A stretch of 14,533 nucleotides of DNA from CAZCWX01 sp964502465. GTDB lineage: Bacteria > Desulfobacterota > Binatia > Bin18. The position numbers and the translations under genes were made by a program. The notes under the pieces are model-generated. The model saw only the letters and a list, made by a program, of their open reading frames with translations, had not been told where the DNA came from and did not search any database. This document shows, piece after piece, positions 14,022 to 14,533 of the stretch (the stretch's first letter is position 1; each line of letters opens with the position of its first letter). The DNA lies in assembly GCA_964502465.1 (NCBI GenBank), contig CAZCWX010000156.1, positions 1 to 14,533 of the forward strand, given 5' to 3'.

Positions 14022-14437
14022 GGATCTTGCTCGTTGAAGATAATAGGGGAGACGCGCGGTTGGTGGCGGAAGCGCTCAAGGAAAGTCCCATACAGACCCA
14101 GATAAGCGTAGTTGATGATGGAGTGCAGGCACTCGCCTGTCTACGGCAAGAGGGAGAGTATGCAGAAATGTCGCGACCGGATCTCATCCTGCTTGATCTG
14201 AATCTTCCAAAGAAAGATGGCCGCCAAGTATTGACTGAGATTAAAGCCGACCCAACGCTTAAACGTCTTCCAGTGCTCATCTTGACGAGTTCAGTGGCGC
14301 AAGAGGACATCATACAGGCCTACGATCGGGGTGCGAATTGCTATCTGTTAAAGCCCGTGGGCCTCGATGAATATTTTGCGTTGTTGCGTGCAGTAGTTGA
14401 TTTCTGGGGAAGACACGTACAGCTTGCTGAGGGATAA
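14018..14437 (+). CDS. Rcp1-type single-domain response regulator, 139 aa
   Basis: A stand-alone receiver domain with no output domain. It has RILLVEDN (2-9, acidic residues E7 and D8), phosphoacceptor D60 in LILLDLNLPK, T90 in ILTSS and K112 in LLKP. The insertion LRQEGEYAEMSRPD before the aspartate strand and the ending VVDFWGRHV are typical of Rcp1-like partners of phytochrome-type kinases. It probably receives phosphate from the CHASE kinase upstream and acts by protein contacts. The start is GTG at 14018, with AGGAGG 9 nt upstream. An ATG at 14010 is in another frame and closes after three codons. It is the intact sister of the broken gene at 80-455. Confidence 0.93.
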   Translation: MRILLVEDNRGDARLVAEALKESPIQTQISVVDDGVQALACLRQEGEYAEMSRPDLILLDLNLPKKDGRQVLTEIKADPTLKRLPVLILTSSVAQEDIIQAYDRGANCYLLKPVGLDEYFALLRAVVDFWGRHVQLAEG

Positions 14438-14487
14438 ATGGCTTGAGCGGCTGAACCGAACCAGAGAGCAGTCGTACTCTTTACGAC

Positions 14488-14518
14488 GGAGCCTCTCAGG
14501 GTGTCATTCTGAGTCTCC
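14488..14518 (+). terminator. Candidate terminator after the response regulator
   Basis: GGAG (14488-14491) pairs with CTCC (14515-14518), and CTCAG (14495-14499) with CTGAG (14509-14513). A TTTT run lies about 8 nt further on. A second hairpin, GTCGTA/TACGAC (14471-14476 with 14482-14487), precedes it. The loop contains GTGTCATTCTGAG, also known from intergenic repeats, so it may be a repeat end instead. Confidence 0.4.
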
Positions 14519-14533
14519 CATATAGTTTTCCTA

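Noticed and set aside
14501..14518. GTGTCATTCTGAG near the window end as proof of a full repeat element
   Set aside because: Only one end could be visible before the window stops, so the element cannot be confirmed.

Overview
This 14.5 kb window looks like chromosome from an environmental, probably Gram-negative (diderm) bacterium of moderately high GC. A short lipoprotein with a BON domain supports an outer membrane. KaiC/KaiB proteins, phytochrome-type histidine kinases, Rcp1-type single-domain response regulators and a debranching enzyme/GT4 pair are a mix I associate with cyanobacteria-like, acidobacterial, deltaproteobacterial or Rokubacteria/Tectomicrobia-like genomes. The phylum cannot be fixed from sequence alone. 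I saw no tRNA, rRNA, CRISPR array, transposase or phage gene.

Layout. (1) 1-455: the last 24 codons of a histidine kinase run straight into a dead response regulator that has lost its N-terminus and carries a 4-bp tandem-duplication frameshift. (2) 456-1660: a dispersed repeat, hairpins, a small DUF5132-like protein with a good promoter and ribosome site, then a 677-bp non-coding, hairpin-rich stretch with a 23-nt near-perfect palindrome. (3) 1661-4985: a glycogen-debranching-type enzyme (+) convergent with a GT4 glycosyltransferase (-). (4) 4986-5551: non-coding, with a 21-nt dyad, a second inverted copy of the dispersed repeat, a 10-bp tandem repeat and two C/T-rich hairpins. (5) 5552-6609 (-): a YghA-type short-chain dehydrogenase preceded by a 36-codon ORF whose stop overlaps its start.

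(6) 6832-10898 (+) is the core of the window: a tight operon kaiC-like, kaiB-like, second kaiB-like, then a PAS-PAS histidine kinase. Ribosome sites overlap stops and the last junction is an ATGA overlap. No kaiA is present. The KaiC has serines where cyanobacterial KaiC has its phosphosites, and a long coiled coil where KaiC carries its KaiA-binding tail. Directly after the kinase is what looks like the remnant of a response-regulator start, so the operon may once have encoded its own regulator.

(7) 11009-11326 (-): a BON-domain lipoprotein. (8) 11828-14437 (+): a membrane CHASE-PAS histidine kinase, a coupled 36-codon ORF and an intact Rcp1-type response regulator with a GTG start.

How it may work together (inference): the Kai module would act as an ATP-driven timer or stress/redox state switch. 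It would signal through its kinase to a response regulator that is no longer encoded beside it; the intact regulator at 14018 is one candidate partner. The flanking alpha-glucan enzymes, stress-type dehydrogenase and BON lipoprotein fit a stress and energy-reserve neighbourhood. Broken or incomplete kinase-regulator pairs at 1-455 and 10895-10968 show that regulators have been lost repeatedly here.
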